Below, in pieces: positions 55,304 to 64,000 of a stretch of 64,000 nucleotides of DNA. The notes under the pieces were generated by a model that worked only from the letters and a program-made list of their open reading frames with translations, did no database searches and was not told the DNA's origin. The DNA is from Methylobacter sp. (GTDB taxonomy: Bacteria > Pseudomonadota > Gammaproteobacteria > Methylococcales > Methylomonadaceae). The stretch is taken from contig NZ_JALOCF010000001.1 of assembly GCF_023227905.1 (NCBI RefSeq), forward strand, positions 62,001-126,000, given 5' to 3'. A program made the translations under genes and the position numbers. Each line of letters opens with the position of its first letter. The first letter of the stretch is position 1.

Positions 55304-55814
55304 TGATAAGCTCCTCGTAAGTGACGCCTTTGTCTTTTAATACACTAGCCAATACTGCTCCTGAAGCCGCTATGGCATCTTTCGGCCCAGCGTTTTGCTC
55401 GGCTTCCAGCATCGCGCGATACACACCCGCCACAATCGGAATGGCCTTGGGATTAGGCATGCGCCGGACAGAAGTGTAGCCGACCTTTTGTTTGTTTTTG
55501 TCTTTCATGGGAGCTACATGAGTAAACACCCAATAGAATCCGCCATCCTTTGACATGTTTTTAACAAAGGCAAAGATTTCCTTGTCTTCCGCCAGATAAT
55601 CCCACAGCAACTTAAACACCGCTCGCGGCATATCGGGATGACGGATGATATTGTGCTGGCTTCCCAGAAGCTCATGCTCTTCGTATCCGGAAAACTCGAT
55701 AAATATCTCGTTTCCATAGGTAATCCGGCCGGTTAGGTCAGTCTTGGAAACGATAAAGTCATTTTCCCGCATCACCCGTTCCTTACTCGTCGGGACTATC
55801 TCTTTTCTTTTCAT
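55284..55814 (-). CDS. PAS-domain sensor protein (Aer-like sensor half)
   Basis: A 176-residue cytosolic protein. Residues about 15-125 form a PAS domain of the Aer type: DFIVSKTDLTGRITYGNEIF, FSGYEEHELLGSQHNIIRHPDMP and GGFYWVFTHVAPM. In Aer, this domain binds FAD and is fused to the transducer; here it ends in a short helical tail and its gene overlaps that of the transducer by 20 bases in another frame. It probably senses redox or oxygen state and signals to the transducer as a separate subunit. Confidence 0.88.
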   Translation of the reverse strand: MKRKEIVPTSKERVMRENDFIVSKTDLTGRITYGNEIFIEFSGYEEHELLGSQHNIIRHPDMPRAVFKLLWDYLAEDKEIFAFVKNMSKDGGFYWVFTHVAPMKDKNKQKVGYTSVRRMPNPKAIPIVAGVYRAMLEAEQNAGPKDAIAASGAVLASVLKDKGVTYEELINVLQSL

Positions 55815-56126
55815 TATTCTTCCTCAGTTGATTATCCCAGCTAACAATGTATTTGCGATCCCTGTAGCAAACTTATTACCCCGTTTATTTTTACCAAACC
55901 CCAGATACATATTAAAAAGTCCTGATTGATATGGGCCGATATCAATCAGGACAAACCTGAGCCATGCCAATATTTGGACAGACCAGGCTGGACTAACGAA
56001 AGCCCCCTAATCCCGCTGCTATTTGTTAACGTCCAGGTTAATCTCTTTTAATAACATAAAAAATCGCTTAGCACTATTTTTAGCACGCGTCCCTGGATAA
56101 AAATGCCCGCGCTTGGGCTATAAATC
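55815..56126. other. Intergenic region between csiV and the PAS gene
   Basis: 312 bases with no gene seen. It contains the csiV-side terminator at 55914-55952 and must carry the promoter of the PAS-transducer operon in its left part. Confidence 0.5.
55914..55952 (-). terminator. Rho-independent terminator of mfd-csiV
   Basis: A perfect 14-bp stem (55919-55932 with 55939-55952; GTCCTGATTGATAT and its complement) around a 6-base loop. On the minus strand it is followed directly by TTTTT, at the expected place behind csiV. Confidence 0.85.
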
Positions 56127-56654
56127 TTATAGAGGGCTGACTTTGACGACAACGCCAAACTTTGGATGATCCAGATAATAGACGTCGTTCAGTTTAATGG
56201 CGCGCTTTTCATTTAACCGGTAAATTACCGAGCCATCACCCGAACTAGCGGTAAGTTCCAGATCAACGGCCAACTGTAATCCTTGGCCCTGTTGAATTTG
56301 GAGATAACCATTCAACTTTCCGTCGGGGTCCTGAATATGAACAGGAGCGCTCAGCTCCCCTGCCGCTTTCGGCTGAACCCAGGCAACATGCATGATAGGC
56401 CTGTAAGCCGAATCCTTGGCTATTGCCGCATAGCTGTTGTCCAATGTGGCGGCATCCGGTTTGTTATAAGCGGACAGTTCAGTCAAGCCAGACGGCCAGC
56501 TGATTTCGCTGGTTGTTTGCTCAAAAACTTCGGTAGTGGGCATGGCCTGCGAAAAGACCATAAGCTCTATCTGATAAGCGCTGTTTTCCGCTAAAGCAGG
56601 GCTGCAAAACAGCATAGCCGCCAGACTGTAAGCCATTATTTTAAGCATCGTCAT
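56127..56654 (-). CDS. csiV: CsiV-family exported protein
   Basis: A 175-residue secreted protein. Signal peptide MTMLKIMAYSLAAMLFCSPALA; the mature part starts YQIELMVFSQ and contains YRPIMHVAWVQP and DPKFG-like YYLDHPKFGVVVKVSPL, the pattern of the CsiV/peptidoglycan-binding family encoded next to mfd in many gammaproteobacteria. It is shorter than most CsiV proteins. The start codon overlaps the end of mfd by 14 bases; a second in-frame ATG lies 6 bases later. Confidence 0.72.
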   Translation of the reverse strand: MTMLKIMAYSLAAMLFCSPALAENSAYQIELMVFSQAMPTTEVFEQTTSEISWPSGLTELSAYNKPDAATLDNSYAAIAKDSAYRPIMHVAWVQPKAAGELSAPVHIQDPDGKLNGYLQIQQGQGLQLAVDLELTASSGDGSVIYRLNEKRAIKLNDVYYLDHPKFGVVVKVSPL

Positions 56655-59600
56655 TTTTTACCGCCGGTTTGATGGTTAATTTGTCCAGCAACTCGGTTAT
56701 AAACTCAAGCTTCTGCTCGGTCGCTTCAAACGGCTTGATAAACCTTAACTTGTCCGCACCGTCGAATTTATAAACCTGCGCCTGGGTTTGTATCAGGGAT
56801 ATCAACTGATCGGTATTAATGTTCGGCGTCGCCGAAAAAATAATGCGCCCGCCGCCGGCGTTGGCCTCTATTTTCTTGACGCCCAGTTTTTCGGCCTGCT
56901 GCTTGAGTTCAGCGACGCTGAACAATGTTTTCACGGGCTCCGGAAATAAGCCGAAACGATCGATCATTTCGACCTGCAACTCGCGCAAATCATCCTTGGT
57001 TTCAGTATTGGATATGCGCTTGTACAGCACCAGGCGGCCATGAATATCCGGCAGATAATCTTCCGGAATCAATGCGGAAGTTTGCAGATCGACTTCCGGC
57101 CCACGGTCTATCGGCGTGTCGAGTTCCGGCTGCTTGCCGGATTTTAATGCATTGACCGCACGCTCCAGCAACTCGGTGTACAGCGTAAAGCCGATTTCCT
57201 GGATTTGCCCGCTTTGATCATCGCCGAGCAATTCGCCCGCACCGCGAATTTCCATGTCGTGCGACGACAGCATAAATCCCGCGCCCAGATCGCCGGAGGC
57301 CTCGACCGCTTCCAGTCGCTTGATAGCGTCTTTGCTCAACAAGGATTTTGGCGGCACGACAAAATACGCATAAGCCCGATGATGCGAACGCCCTACCCGG
57401 CCGCGCAATTGGTGCAATTGCGCCAAGCCCAGTTTATCGGCGCGATTGATGATAATGGTATTGGCGCTGGGAATATCGATGCCGCTTTCAATAATCGTGG
57501 AACACAACAACAGGTTAAAGCGTTGGTGGTAAAAATCCAACATAATGCGCTCCAGCTCGCGTTCCGGCATTTGCCCGTGCGCCATTTCAATTCGTGCTTC
57601 AGGCACCAGCGTTTCCAATTCCCTGGCCATTTTTTCCATCGATTTAACATCGTTATGTAAAAAAAACACCTGGCCGCCGCGCTTGATTTCACGCAAGCAG
57701 GCTTCCTTGATCTGCGCGTCTATCCATTCGCTGATAAAAGTTTTGATCGCATGCCGATTGGGCGGCGGGCTGGCGATAATGGAAATATCCCTCAAGCCCG
57801 ACATCGCCATATTCAACGTACGAGGAATCGGCGTTGCGGTCAGGGTCAGCATGTCCAACTCGTTACGCAGTTTTTTGAAGTGTTCCTTTTGGGTCACGCC
57901 GAAACGGTGCTCTTCATCAATCACCACCAGCCCCAGCGCTTTGTACTTGATCTCTTTCGACAACAGCTTGTGCGTACCGATCACAATATCGACCTTGCCC
58001 TGCTCCAGATCATCGGTAATTTCTTTTTGCTGTTTTGGGGTAACGAAACGCGACAGCACTTCGACGCGCACCGGCCAATCGGCAAAACGGTCGCGGAAAT
58101 TCTGGTAATGCTGCTGAGCCAGCAACGTGGTCGGCACCAAAACCGCCACCTGCTTGCCGTTTTGCACGGCGATAAAGGCCGCGCGCATCGACACTTCGGT
58201 TTTCCCGAAACCGACATCGCCGCAGATGACCCGGTCCATCGGATGAGGGCTGGCCATGTCGTCCAGTATCGCCTCGATGGCGGTTTGCTGATCCGGCGTT
58301 TCTTCAAACGGGAACGCATCGGCAAAAGCCGCGTATTCGACATTTTCAACCGCAAAAGCATGGCCTTGCTTGACCGCTCTTTTGGCATGAATCTCCAGTA
58401 ATTCCGCGGCGACATCGCGGATGCGCTTAATGGCCTTTTGCTTGGCTTTGCTCCACTGGTCGCCGCCCAGCTTATGCAACGGCGCATTTTCCGGGCTCAT
58501 ACCGGTGTAGCGACCGATCACATGCAGGGACGAAACCGGCACATAAAGTTTGTCGTGGTTCGCGTATTCCAGGGTCAGAAATTCCGATGCAATACCGGCA
58601 ATCTCCAAAGTCTGCAAGCCCACATAGCGGCCGACGCCGTGCTCCTGATGCACGACCGGCGAACCGATGGTCAGTTCATTCAGGTTATTGACGATATTTT
58701 CGAGTTCATGCGCGCCGGATTTGCGGCGTCTGCGCCGTTGCTGGGCCTTTTCGCCGGACAGCAGGCTTTCGGTGATAATGGCAAGCGCAGGATTCTCAAG
58801 CAGCAAGCCATGATCCATCGGTGCAACAGTAAGGCACGGCGATACTTCGGATTGCAGAAATTTATCCCAGTTTTCAATCTGTTTGACGGTAATTTTGTAC
58901 TGCCTTAATTTGTCCATTAAGGCTTCGCGGCGACCCGCCGATTCCGAGACAAACAAAATCTTGCCGGCAAAGCCGCCAACAAACTGCTGCAATGCCTGGG
59001 CAGGCTGCTCCAGCTTGGCATCGATGGTGACATTGGGCAGTGGACGGCAGTTGAAAGCGATGCTGCCCTCGGCAATTACTGCTGCATCCATTCCGTCGAG
59101 AATAATCCGGGCAAAGGCCCCGGTTCGTTGCGCCAGCTCATCCGTGGACAGAAATAACAGTTCCGGCTTCAGCAGCGGCCTGTCCACATCGTATTTCCGC
59201 TGCTGGAACCTGTCCTCGGCTTCGGCATAAAAAGCGCGCGATGTTGCATCAAAAGTGTCCGACGTCACCAACACCGCCGATGCCGGCAGGTAATCGAATA
59301 AGGACGCCATGCGCTCTACAAACAACGGCAAATAATATTCGATGCCGCCGGGCGCGATGCCTTTACTGACATCCAGATAAAAATGATTCTTGGGCGAAGT
59401 TTCCGGAAAAGCCTCCCTGAAGGCCTGGCGAAAACACTTGATGGCCTCATCGGTAAACGGAAACTCCCGCGCAGGATATAACTGAATCCGGTCGATTTTT
59501 TCCAATGACCGTTGCGTTTCGGGATCGAAAGTGCGGATGGATTCGATTTCTTCATCGAATAATTCAATACGGTACGGCACCTTGCTGCCCATAGGGAACA

Positions 59601-60123
59601 AATCGACTATCGAGCCCCTGACCGCGAATTCGCCGTGTTGGTAAACCTGCGAAACGCAATGGTAACCCACGCTTTCCAGCTTGATGCGGTTCAGTTCCAG
59701 ATTAAAATCATCGCCGACTTTAACGGCAAAACTATTGGCCAAAACATGTTCGCGGGGCGCCAAGCGGTGCATCAATGTCGTCACCGAAACCACCAGCGCG
59801 CCGCGTTTCACTTGCGGCAATAACGCCAGCGTCTTTAAGCGTTCCGAGATAATTTCCGGCAACGGCGAGAAAACATCGTAAGGCAAGGTTTCCCAATCGG
59901 GGAAATGCAAGATGGGGTGTTCATTTTGCAAGAAAAACGCTAGCTCATGCTCAAGCCGCAAAGCGGTCTGATTATCCGGCGTGACAATAACAAATAGGCG
60001 ATCTTCATTTTTAATGGCCGAAGCCAGCGCCAGAGAGTCACCGCAGCCTGTCAAACCCGTCCAGGTGAGGGTTTGATTATTTTGATGCGGAATTTGCGGT
60101 GAGAAAATCAAATTGTTAGCCAT
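56641..60123 (-). CDS. mfd: Transcription-repair coupling factor
   Basis: An 1160-residue ATP-dependent DNA translocase that removes RNA polymerase stalled at DNA lesions and recruits UvrAB. The N-terminal UvrB-like region covers about residues 1-340; the RNA polymerase-interacting domain contains VVHQEHGVGRYVGL (about 490-560); the helicase domains follow with Walker A GDVGFGKTEV, DEEH box VIDEEHRFGV and motif VI QLRGRVGRS; the C-terminal regulatory domain is present. The length is normal. Confidence 0.97.
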   Translation of the reverse strand: MANNLIFSPQIPHQNNQTLTWTGLTGCGDSLALASAIKNEDRLFVIVTPDNQTALRLEHELAFFLQNEHPILHFPDWETLPYDVFSPLPEIISERLKTLALLPQVKRGALVVSVTTLMHRLAPREHVLANSFAVKVGDDFNLELNRIKLESVGYHCVSQVYQHGEFAVRGSIVDLFPMGSKVPYRIELFDEEIESIRTFDPETQRSLEKIDRIQLYPAREFPFTDEAIKCFRQAFREAFPETSPKNHFYLDVSKGIAPGGIEYYLPLFVERMASLFDYLPASAVLVTSDTFDATSRAFYAEAEDRFQQRKYDVDRPLLKPELLFLSTDELAQRTGAFARIILDGMDAAVIAEGSIAFNCRPLPNVTIDAKLEQPAQALQQFVGGFAGKILFVSESAGRREALMDKLRQYKITVKQIENWDKFLQSEVSPCLTVAPMDHGLLLENPALAIITESLLSGEKAQQRRRRRKSGAHELENIVNNLNELTIGSPVVHQEHGVGRYVGLQTLEIAGIASEFLTLEYANHDKLYVPVSSLHVIGRYTGMSPENAPLHKLGGDQWSKAKQKAIKRIRDVAAELLEIHAKRAVKQGHAFAVENVEYAAFADAFPFEETPDQQTAIEAILDDMASPHPMDRVICGDVGFGKTEVSMRAAFIAVQNGKQVAVLVPTTLLAQQHYQNFRDRFADWPVRVEVLSRFVTPKQQKEITDDLEQGKVDIVIGTHKLLSKEIKYKALGLVVIDEEHRFGVTQKEHFKKLRNELDMLTLTATPIPRTLNMAMSGLRDISIIASPPPNRHAIKTFISEWIDAQIKEACLREIKRGGQVFFLHNDVKSMEKMARELETLVPEARIEMAHGQMPERELERIMLDFYHQRFNLLLCSTIIESGIDIPSANTIIINRADKLGLAQLHQLRGRVGRSHHRAYAYFVVPPKSLLSKDAIKRLEAVEASGDLGAGFMLSSHDMEIRGAGELLGDDQSGQIQEIGFTLYTELLERAVNALKSGKQPELDTPIDRGPEVDLQTSALIPEDYLPDIHGRLVLYKRISNTETKDDLRELQVEMIDRFGLFPEPVKTLFSVAELKQQAEKLGVKKIEANAGGGRIIFSATPNINTDQLISLIQTQAQVYKFDGADKLRFIKPFEATEQKLEFITELLDKLTIKPAVKNDDA

Positions 60124-60143
60124 TAAAAGCCTTATGTCTCATT

Positions 60144-60185
60144 TCCACGCACCGCGTGGAATATACAGTTAAGGCGCGTTGCGCC
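60144..60185. repeat. Two small hairpins upstream of mfd
   Basis: TCCACGC/GCGTGGA at 60144-60160 (ACC loop) and GGCGC/GCGCC at 60173-60185 (GTT loop). The first resembles the GGTACGC-ACC-GCGTACC hairpin at 4015-4031 in shape and loop. They lie 21-62 bases before the mfd start. Confidence 0.5.
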
Positions 60186-60416
60186 ACAAAGTACAGCCTG
60201 TAAGGACTGGAGTTATTTCAATATTATAGCCGCATAAACAGGCTAATGTACGGGCTATCAATGCGTATGTAATTCATTGCGTCGCCTTTTAGTAACAGCT
60301 TGCAGTAAGGTACAATAATTGCCAGTTGTGCCAATACATCGAAGACGACATGAACAGCAACAAACCATTGCCTGCTACCATGTTGATCAAATTTTAATCA
60401 AACAAGGAGTAACACC

Positions 60417-60812
60417 ATGAAAAAAAGTTTGTTTCTGACTATATCAATGCTGATCTCCGGTAACGTCTTTGCCGCTACCGATCATTATGTACTGCGCGAC
60501 GGCGACACTGTCCGTCACCTTAAAGTTACCCAAATACCCAATGACGATTACGTTGTCAGCGCCGACGTCGACTTTGATTCTGCCGCCGAAAAAGCCCACT
60601 GCTCCGAGACTATTACCGGTAAAGCCAAAAGCACCGGCGAAAACGAGCTGGTCCTGAAAAAACATTCCGAAAGCGAAGCCAGCTTTTGCGAACTGAAAAT
60701 AAAGCTCAGCCCGAACGGCGCAAAAATTGAAGAATCAAAAGATTGCGGCACCTTTACCGTAAAAAAATGTCACTTTTCCAGCGGCGACAAGGAACTGATT
60801 AAAGCTAAATAA
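60417..60812 (+). CDS. Small periplasmic protein of unknown function
   Basis: A 131-residue protein with signal peptide MKKSLFLTISMLISGNVFA. The mature part has four cysteines (KAHCSET, SFCELK, DCGTF, KKCHF), suggesting two disulfides, and a beta-rich composition. No family is recognised. A strong AAGGAGT site 7 bases upstream supports the start. It stands alone between mfd (divergent) and the transporter gene. Confidence 0.7.
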   Translation: MKKSLFLTISMLISGNVFAATDHYVLRDGDTVRHLKVTQIPNDDYVVSADVDFDSAAEKAHCSETITGKAKSTGENELVLKKHSESEASFCELKIKLSPNGAKIEESKDCGTFTVKKCHFSSGDKELIKAK

Positions 60813-61101
60813 TGCATGCCTGTAGGATGCAGTGACGCATACCTGTCAACATTGCAGTGGCCGTCTTCATCTTTTATCCTGACGGCCACAACAGTATCAA
60901 TCAAACAGGCGCTGATCGACATCGCCCCAAGTGCCTCTTCAATATTTAAGCCTCCATGCAGGCGCTTGACGCAAATATAAAGTTCGACCGCGCATAACGC
61001 TTTCCGGCGCAAGCCGGTTTGGATACCGCTCCCGCTCCCGTGTTATGGCGGGCATGGCAGTTTACGGAAATGGCATCAGAATCAATGAGGTGTATCATTT
61101 T

Positions 61102-62460
61102 ATGAAAATCCCATATCTTACCGCCCCAGTTCCTTCCACTGAGATACCCGCCGGCATTCCTTTCATCATCGGCAACGAGCTTGCCGAACGCTTTAGTTAC
61201 TACGGCATGCGGGCTGTTTTGGTGGTATTCATGACCCAATACCTGATGGATGCCGACGGCAGATTTGCGCCGATGACCTCAACCGAGGCTCAGGCGTATT
61301 TTCACTTATTTGTGTCCATTACCTATTTCACGCCGCTGCTAGGCGCGTTGCTGGCCGATGGCTTGTGGGGCAAGTACCGGACGATCATGTCATTATCCAT
61401 CGTTTATTGCTTGGGTCTTTTCTGTCTGGCACTGGATAACACACGAACCGGCCTGCTAGTGGGACAGGCATTAATCGCATTGGGCGCCGGCGGCATCAAG
61501 CCCTGTGTGTCTGCGCATGTTGGCGACCAGTTTGGCAGCGGCAATCGGCATCTGCTTGGCAAGGTGTTCAGCTGGTTTTACCTGACGATTAACTTGGGAG
61601 CTTTTATTGCTATGTTGCTGGTGCCTTGGCTGCTCAAAACCCAGGGCGCGCCGGTTGCTTTTCTGGTGCCGGGCTTGTTAATGCTGTCGGCAACGCTGCT
61701 ATTCTGGTCGGGACGGTACCGATTCGTACATATCCCGCCTACCGGCATGAACTTTGTACGTGAAGCCCTAAGTGGCGAAGGTCTGCGTATTCTGGGCCGG
61801 TTAAGCGGGATTTATTTGTTCATTGCGATGTTTTGGGCCTTATTCGACCAGAACAGTTCATCCTGGGTCTTGCAGGCACAACATATGGACAGACGGATAT
61901 TCGGTATCGAGATATTGCCCTCGCAGATTCAAGCCGCCAATCCATTACTGATCGTCCTGCTCATCCCCCTGTTTCACCGGTATATCTATCCGGAATTGGG
62001 CAAGCATACTAGCTTGGGTTATCTGAACAAAATCACGATTGGCCTGTTTATCACATTCCTGTCGTTTGTGTTGATCGCTTTCATTCAGTTGCGTATAGAT
62101 GCAGGGTTTCCGCCCAACATTGCCTGGCAGTTGCTGGCTTACCTGTTGCTGACCTCGGCTGAGGTGATGGTTTCGATCACCTGCCTTGAGTTTTCTTATA
62201 CTCAAGCACCAAAATCGATGAAATCCCTGGTAATGTCGCTTTATATGGCGGCCGTTGCGCTTGGCAACCTGTTTACCAGCGCGGTGAATTTTTTCATTGG
62301 CAATCCCGACGGTTCCAGCGATCTTGCCGGAGCCGGCTACTTCTGGTTTTTCGCCGCCTTGATGCTGGCAACAGCCGTAGGGTTTGTTTGGTATAGCCGG
62401 CATTATCAGGAACAGACTTACCTGCAAGAAGAGGTCAAACCGGGCGGCAATGACTTCTAA
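61102..62460 (+). CDS. POT/PTR-family proton-coupled peptide transporter
   Basis: A 452-residue inner-membrane transporter of the proton-dependent oligopeptide family with about 12-14 helices. The family motifs are the N-terminal ELAERFSYYGMRAVLVVFM (the ExxERFxYY motif) and GALLADGLWGKYRTI, with FSWFYLTINLGAF in the middle. It imports di- or tripeptides with protons; the layout (helix breaks, LEFSYTQAPKSMKS signature) looks closer to eukaryote-like PTR2 than to short DtpA forms. The frame runs 19 codons further upstream, but the ATG at 61102 follows GAGG and fits the family start. Confidence 0.88.
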   Translation: MKIPYLTAPVPSTEIPAGIPFIIGNELAERFSYYGMRAVLVVFMTQYLMDADGRFAPMTSTEAQAYFHLFVSITYFTPLLGALLADGLWGKYRTIMSLSIVYCLGLFCLALDNTRTGLLVGQALIALGAGGIKPCVSAHVGDQFGSGNRHLLGKVFSWFYLTINLGAFIAMLLVPWLLKTQGAPVAFLVPGLLMLSATLLFWSGRYRFVHIPPTGMNFVREALSGEGLRILGRLSGIYLFIAMFWALFDQNSSSWVLQAQHMDRRIFGIEILPSQIQAANPLLIVLLIPLFHRYIYPELGKHTSLGYLNKITIGLFITFLSFVLIAFIQLRIDAGFPPNIAWQLLAYLLLTSAEVMVSITCLEFSYTQAPKSMKSLVMSLYMAAVALGNLFTSAVNFFIGNPDGSSDLAGAGYFWFFAALMLATAVGFVWYSRHYQEQTYLQEEVKPGGNDF

Positions 62461-62591
62461 ATCGCGCGCTTAGAGAGTACAGTTAAACTTATATATGCCG
62501 CTTCGCTTTTTGCATACGGGCTTCAAATAGCCGCCATGCTATGCATGCTCGACGGCGTCAATGCTTTTTTCCATCAAAACATCAAGGTTCT

Positions 62592-63926
62592 ATGAATCAT
62601 TTTTTACCGCTCGTTGCCGCTTTATTGCTGGTTGTACTCAACGGCTTTTTTGTGGCCGCAGAGTTCGGCCTCGTCAAGCTGCGACAAACGCGCATTCGTT
62701 CGATTGTTAAAACACAGGGTTGGCGCGGGCGCATTTTAGGGCTGGTGCATGCAAAACTGGACGCCTATTTATCGGCGTGCCAGCTGGGCATTACGCTCGC
62801 CTCGCTTGGCCTGGGCTGGATCGGCGAACCGGCCTTCGCCGACCTGCTGGAACCGGTATTCGCCAGGATAAATATCACGTCGCCGGAAATGATCCACGGC
62901 ATCTCATTCGCCTTCGCCTTTTCGATAATCTCGTTTCTGCATATTGTCGTCGGCGAGCTTGCGCCAAAATCGCTGGCGATCCGTAACCCTGAAAAGGTCG
63001 GCTTATGGAGCGCCGCGCCGCTCTACGGATTCTATTGGCTGATGTATCCTGCGATTTGGCTGCTGAATTCCAGTGCCAATTTAGTGTTGCGCCTATTCGG
63101 TTTAAACGGCGCTCATGGTCATGACGCCCACTATTCGGCAAACGAGCTTAAACTGATTTTACGCAGCAACCTTCCCGATGAGCGGTTTAGCCGCGACGAG
63201 TGGAATATTCTGGCGAAAACGCTCGATGTCAGCGAACTTGAGGTGTCCGACCTGATGCGCCCGATCCATGAGATCGTTTCATTGCACCGCAACGCGTCCT
63301 TGCAAAAAAACCTGCAAACCATGTCTCAAAAACGCTACAGCCGTTATCCCTATTTCGACGCCAACGATATTGATGTATTGGGAGTGATTCATTTAAAAGA
63401 TTTATTTTTCGCTCAGCAAGAAGGCAAAACGATTGACGATTTGAGCAATTACTTGCGGCCTGTCCCGTACATTCAGCCGCACGCGCCTGCGCTGGAATTA
63501 TTCCGTCAATTTCGTATGGGAACATCACACTTTGCCATTATTGGTCAAAAAGGGCAAAAGCCGCAGGGCTTCATCACCCTGGATAATTTGTTAAGCGCAA
63601 TGGTCGGCGAGATACGCGACGAATTCCGCCCCAACAACAATGATTGGACGCGGCTCGATGACGGCACGCTGATCGGTAAAGGCAGTCTGCCGATATTTTC
63701 GCTGGAGCGAATTATGGGAATTGATATCGAGAACGAAGAACTTGAGCTGGAGGATGAAGTCTCAATCGGCGGGCTTATCATGGCCAAACTGCGCAACATT
63801 CCGATGGAAGGTCAAAGAATTGAGTTTAGGCAATTCGATGTCGTGGTCAGGAAAATGAATGAATCGCGTGTCGTCTTTGTCCAGATTTATCCCAATGAAA
63901 CATCCGATTTAGAGATGATTCATTAA
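62592..63926 (+). CDS. CNNM/CorC-type membrane protein with CBS domains
   Basis: A 444-residue protein. An N-terminal DUF21/CNNM transmembrane domain covers about residues 1-190 (FFVAAEFGLVKLRQTRIR, ACQLGITLASLGLGWIGEP, HIVVGELAPKSLAI); two CBS domains follow at about 210-335 (VSDLMRPIHEIVSLHRN), then a CorC_HlyC domain. Such proteins are often labelled hemolysin-like but are thought to move Mg/Co ions. The ATG at 62592 is chosen over an in-frame ATG 51 bases upstream because of the AAGG site and because the first helix starts there. Confidence 0.9.
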   Translation: MNHFLPLVAALLLVVLNGFFVAAEFGLVKLRQTRIRSIVKTQGWRGRILGLVHAKLDAYLSACQLGITLASLGLGWIGEPAFADLLEPVFARINITSPEMIHGISFAFAFSIISFLHIVVGELAPKSLAIRNPEKVGLWSAAPLYGFYWLMYPAIWLLNSSANLVLRLFGLNGAHGHDAHYSANELKLILRSNLPDERFSRDEWNILAKTLDVSELEVSDLMRPIHEIVSLHRNASLQKNLQTMSQKRYSRYPYFDANDIDVLGVIHLKDLFFAQQEGKTIDDLSNYLRPVPYIQPHAPALELFRQFRMGTSHFAIIGQKGQKPQGFITLDNLLSAMVGEIRDEFRPNNNDWTRLDDGTLIGKGSLPIFSLERIMGIDIENEELELEDEVSIGGLIMAKLRNIPMEGQRIEFRQFDVVVRKMNESRVVFVQIYPNETSDLEMIH

Positions 63927-63959
63927 GCCGGCGGCATTGGGATACAAGTAACCTGCTAT

Positions 63960-63989
63960 AAAAACCGCAACCCTATCGTTGCGGTTTTT
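63960..63989 (+). terminator. Rho-independent terminator after the CNNM-type gene
   Basis: AAAAACCGCAAC (63960-63971) is exactly complementary to GTTGCGGTTTTT (63978-63989), loop CCTATC. The T-rich right arm ends in TTTTT, and the symmetry lets it work in both directions. Confidence 0.85.
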
Positions 63990-64000
63990 ATACGCGTCAA

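Noticed and set aside
60770..61012. Leftward 80-codon frame starting MRRKALCAVELYICVK
   Set aside because: It overlaps the end of the small periplasmic protein gene, has no ribosome binding site and no recognisable domain.

Overview
The window reads as chromosomal DNA of a gammaproteobacterium, most likely an aerobic methanotroph of the Methylococcales (Methylobacter- or Methylomonas-like). This is an inference from gene content and arrangement. There is a hopanoid locus in which a single squalene synthase gene sits directly before squalene-hopene cyclase, followed by hpnG, hpnN and hpnO, with hpnH, hpnM and an mlaA-type lipoprotein gene on the facing strand. The housekeeping pairs fabA-fabB, prfB-lysS, miaB-phoH-ybeY-corC and mfd-csiV are arranged as in gammaproteobacteria. 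No methane monooxygenase, methanol dehydrogenase, rRNA or tRNA gene is in the window, so the methanotroph assignment cannot be proven here.

Layout. 1-3.6 kb: a partial lipoprotein gene, a sulfite dehydrogenase pair (sorAB), a DUF1289 gene and a threonine-rich exported protein, separated by dense intergenic repeats. 4.2-7.0 kb: a solitary 904-residue STAND NTPase with an N-terminal nuclease-like region and C-terminal TPR-like helices, a probable antiphage protein that stands apart from its neighbours. 7.0-10.4 kb: a sigma-54 activator, a ParE/Phd toxin-antitoxin pair and 750 bp of repeats. 10.4-14.2 kb: proS, two unrecognised membrane/coiled-coil proteins and apt. 14.2-29.5 kb: the hopanoid region. 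mlaA, hpnM and hpnH face sqs, shc, hpnG, hpnN and hpnO, which are followed by a CopC/CopD pair and dxs. This would link precursor supply, squalene synthesis, cyclisation, side-chain extension, amination and outer-membrane delivery. 29.6-42.3 kb: gloB, lysS, prfB (with its programmed frameshift), an SAM hydroxide adenosyltransferase, ttcA, fabB, fabA, slt, an ABC exporter, a PHP phosphoesterase and a cysteine-cluster protein. 42.3-49.5 kb: a flavin reductase, pgaBCD for PNAG exopolysaccharide with a putative AbiC-type abortive-infection gene right behind it, a PA3496-type small protein, a lipoprotein and a pterin dehydratase. 49.6-64 kb: corC, ybeY, phoH, miaB, a chemoreceptor split into a PAS protein and a transducer, csiV, mfd, a small periplasmic protein, a POT-family transporter and a CNNM/CorC-type membrane protein.

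The most unusual signal is a short palindromic element of about 51-60 bp that lies inside reading frames: two tandem copies in the 3' end of ttcA and one in slt. All three keep the same frame, encode related peptides beginning I-[AS]-R-D-G, and carry a hairpin whose stem sequence changes on both arms while pairing is kept. This resembles the protein-coding palindromic elements known from Rickettsia. The window also carries several families of intergenic palindromic repeats, some of which sit at gene ends and may act as terminators.
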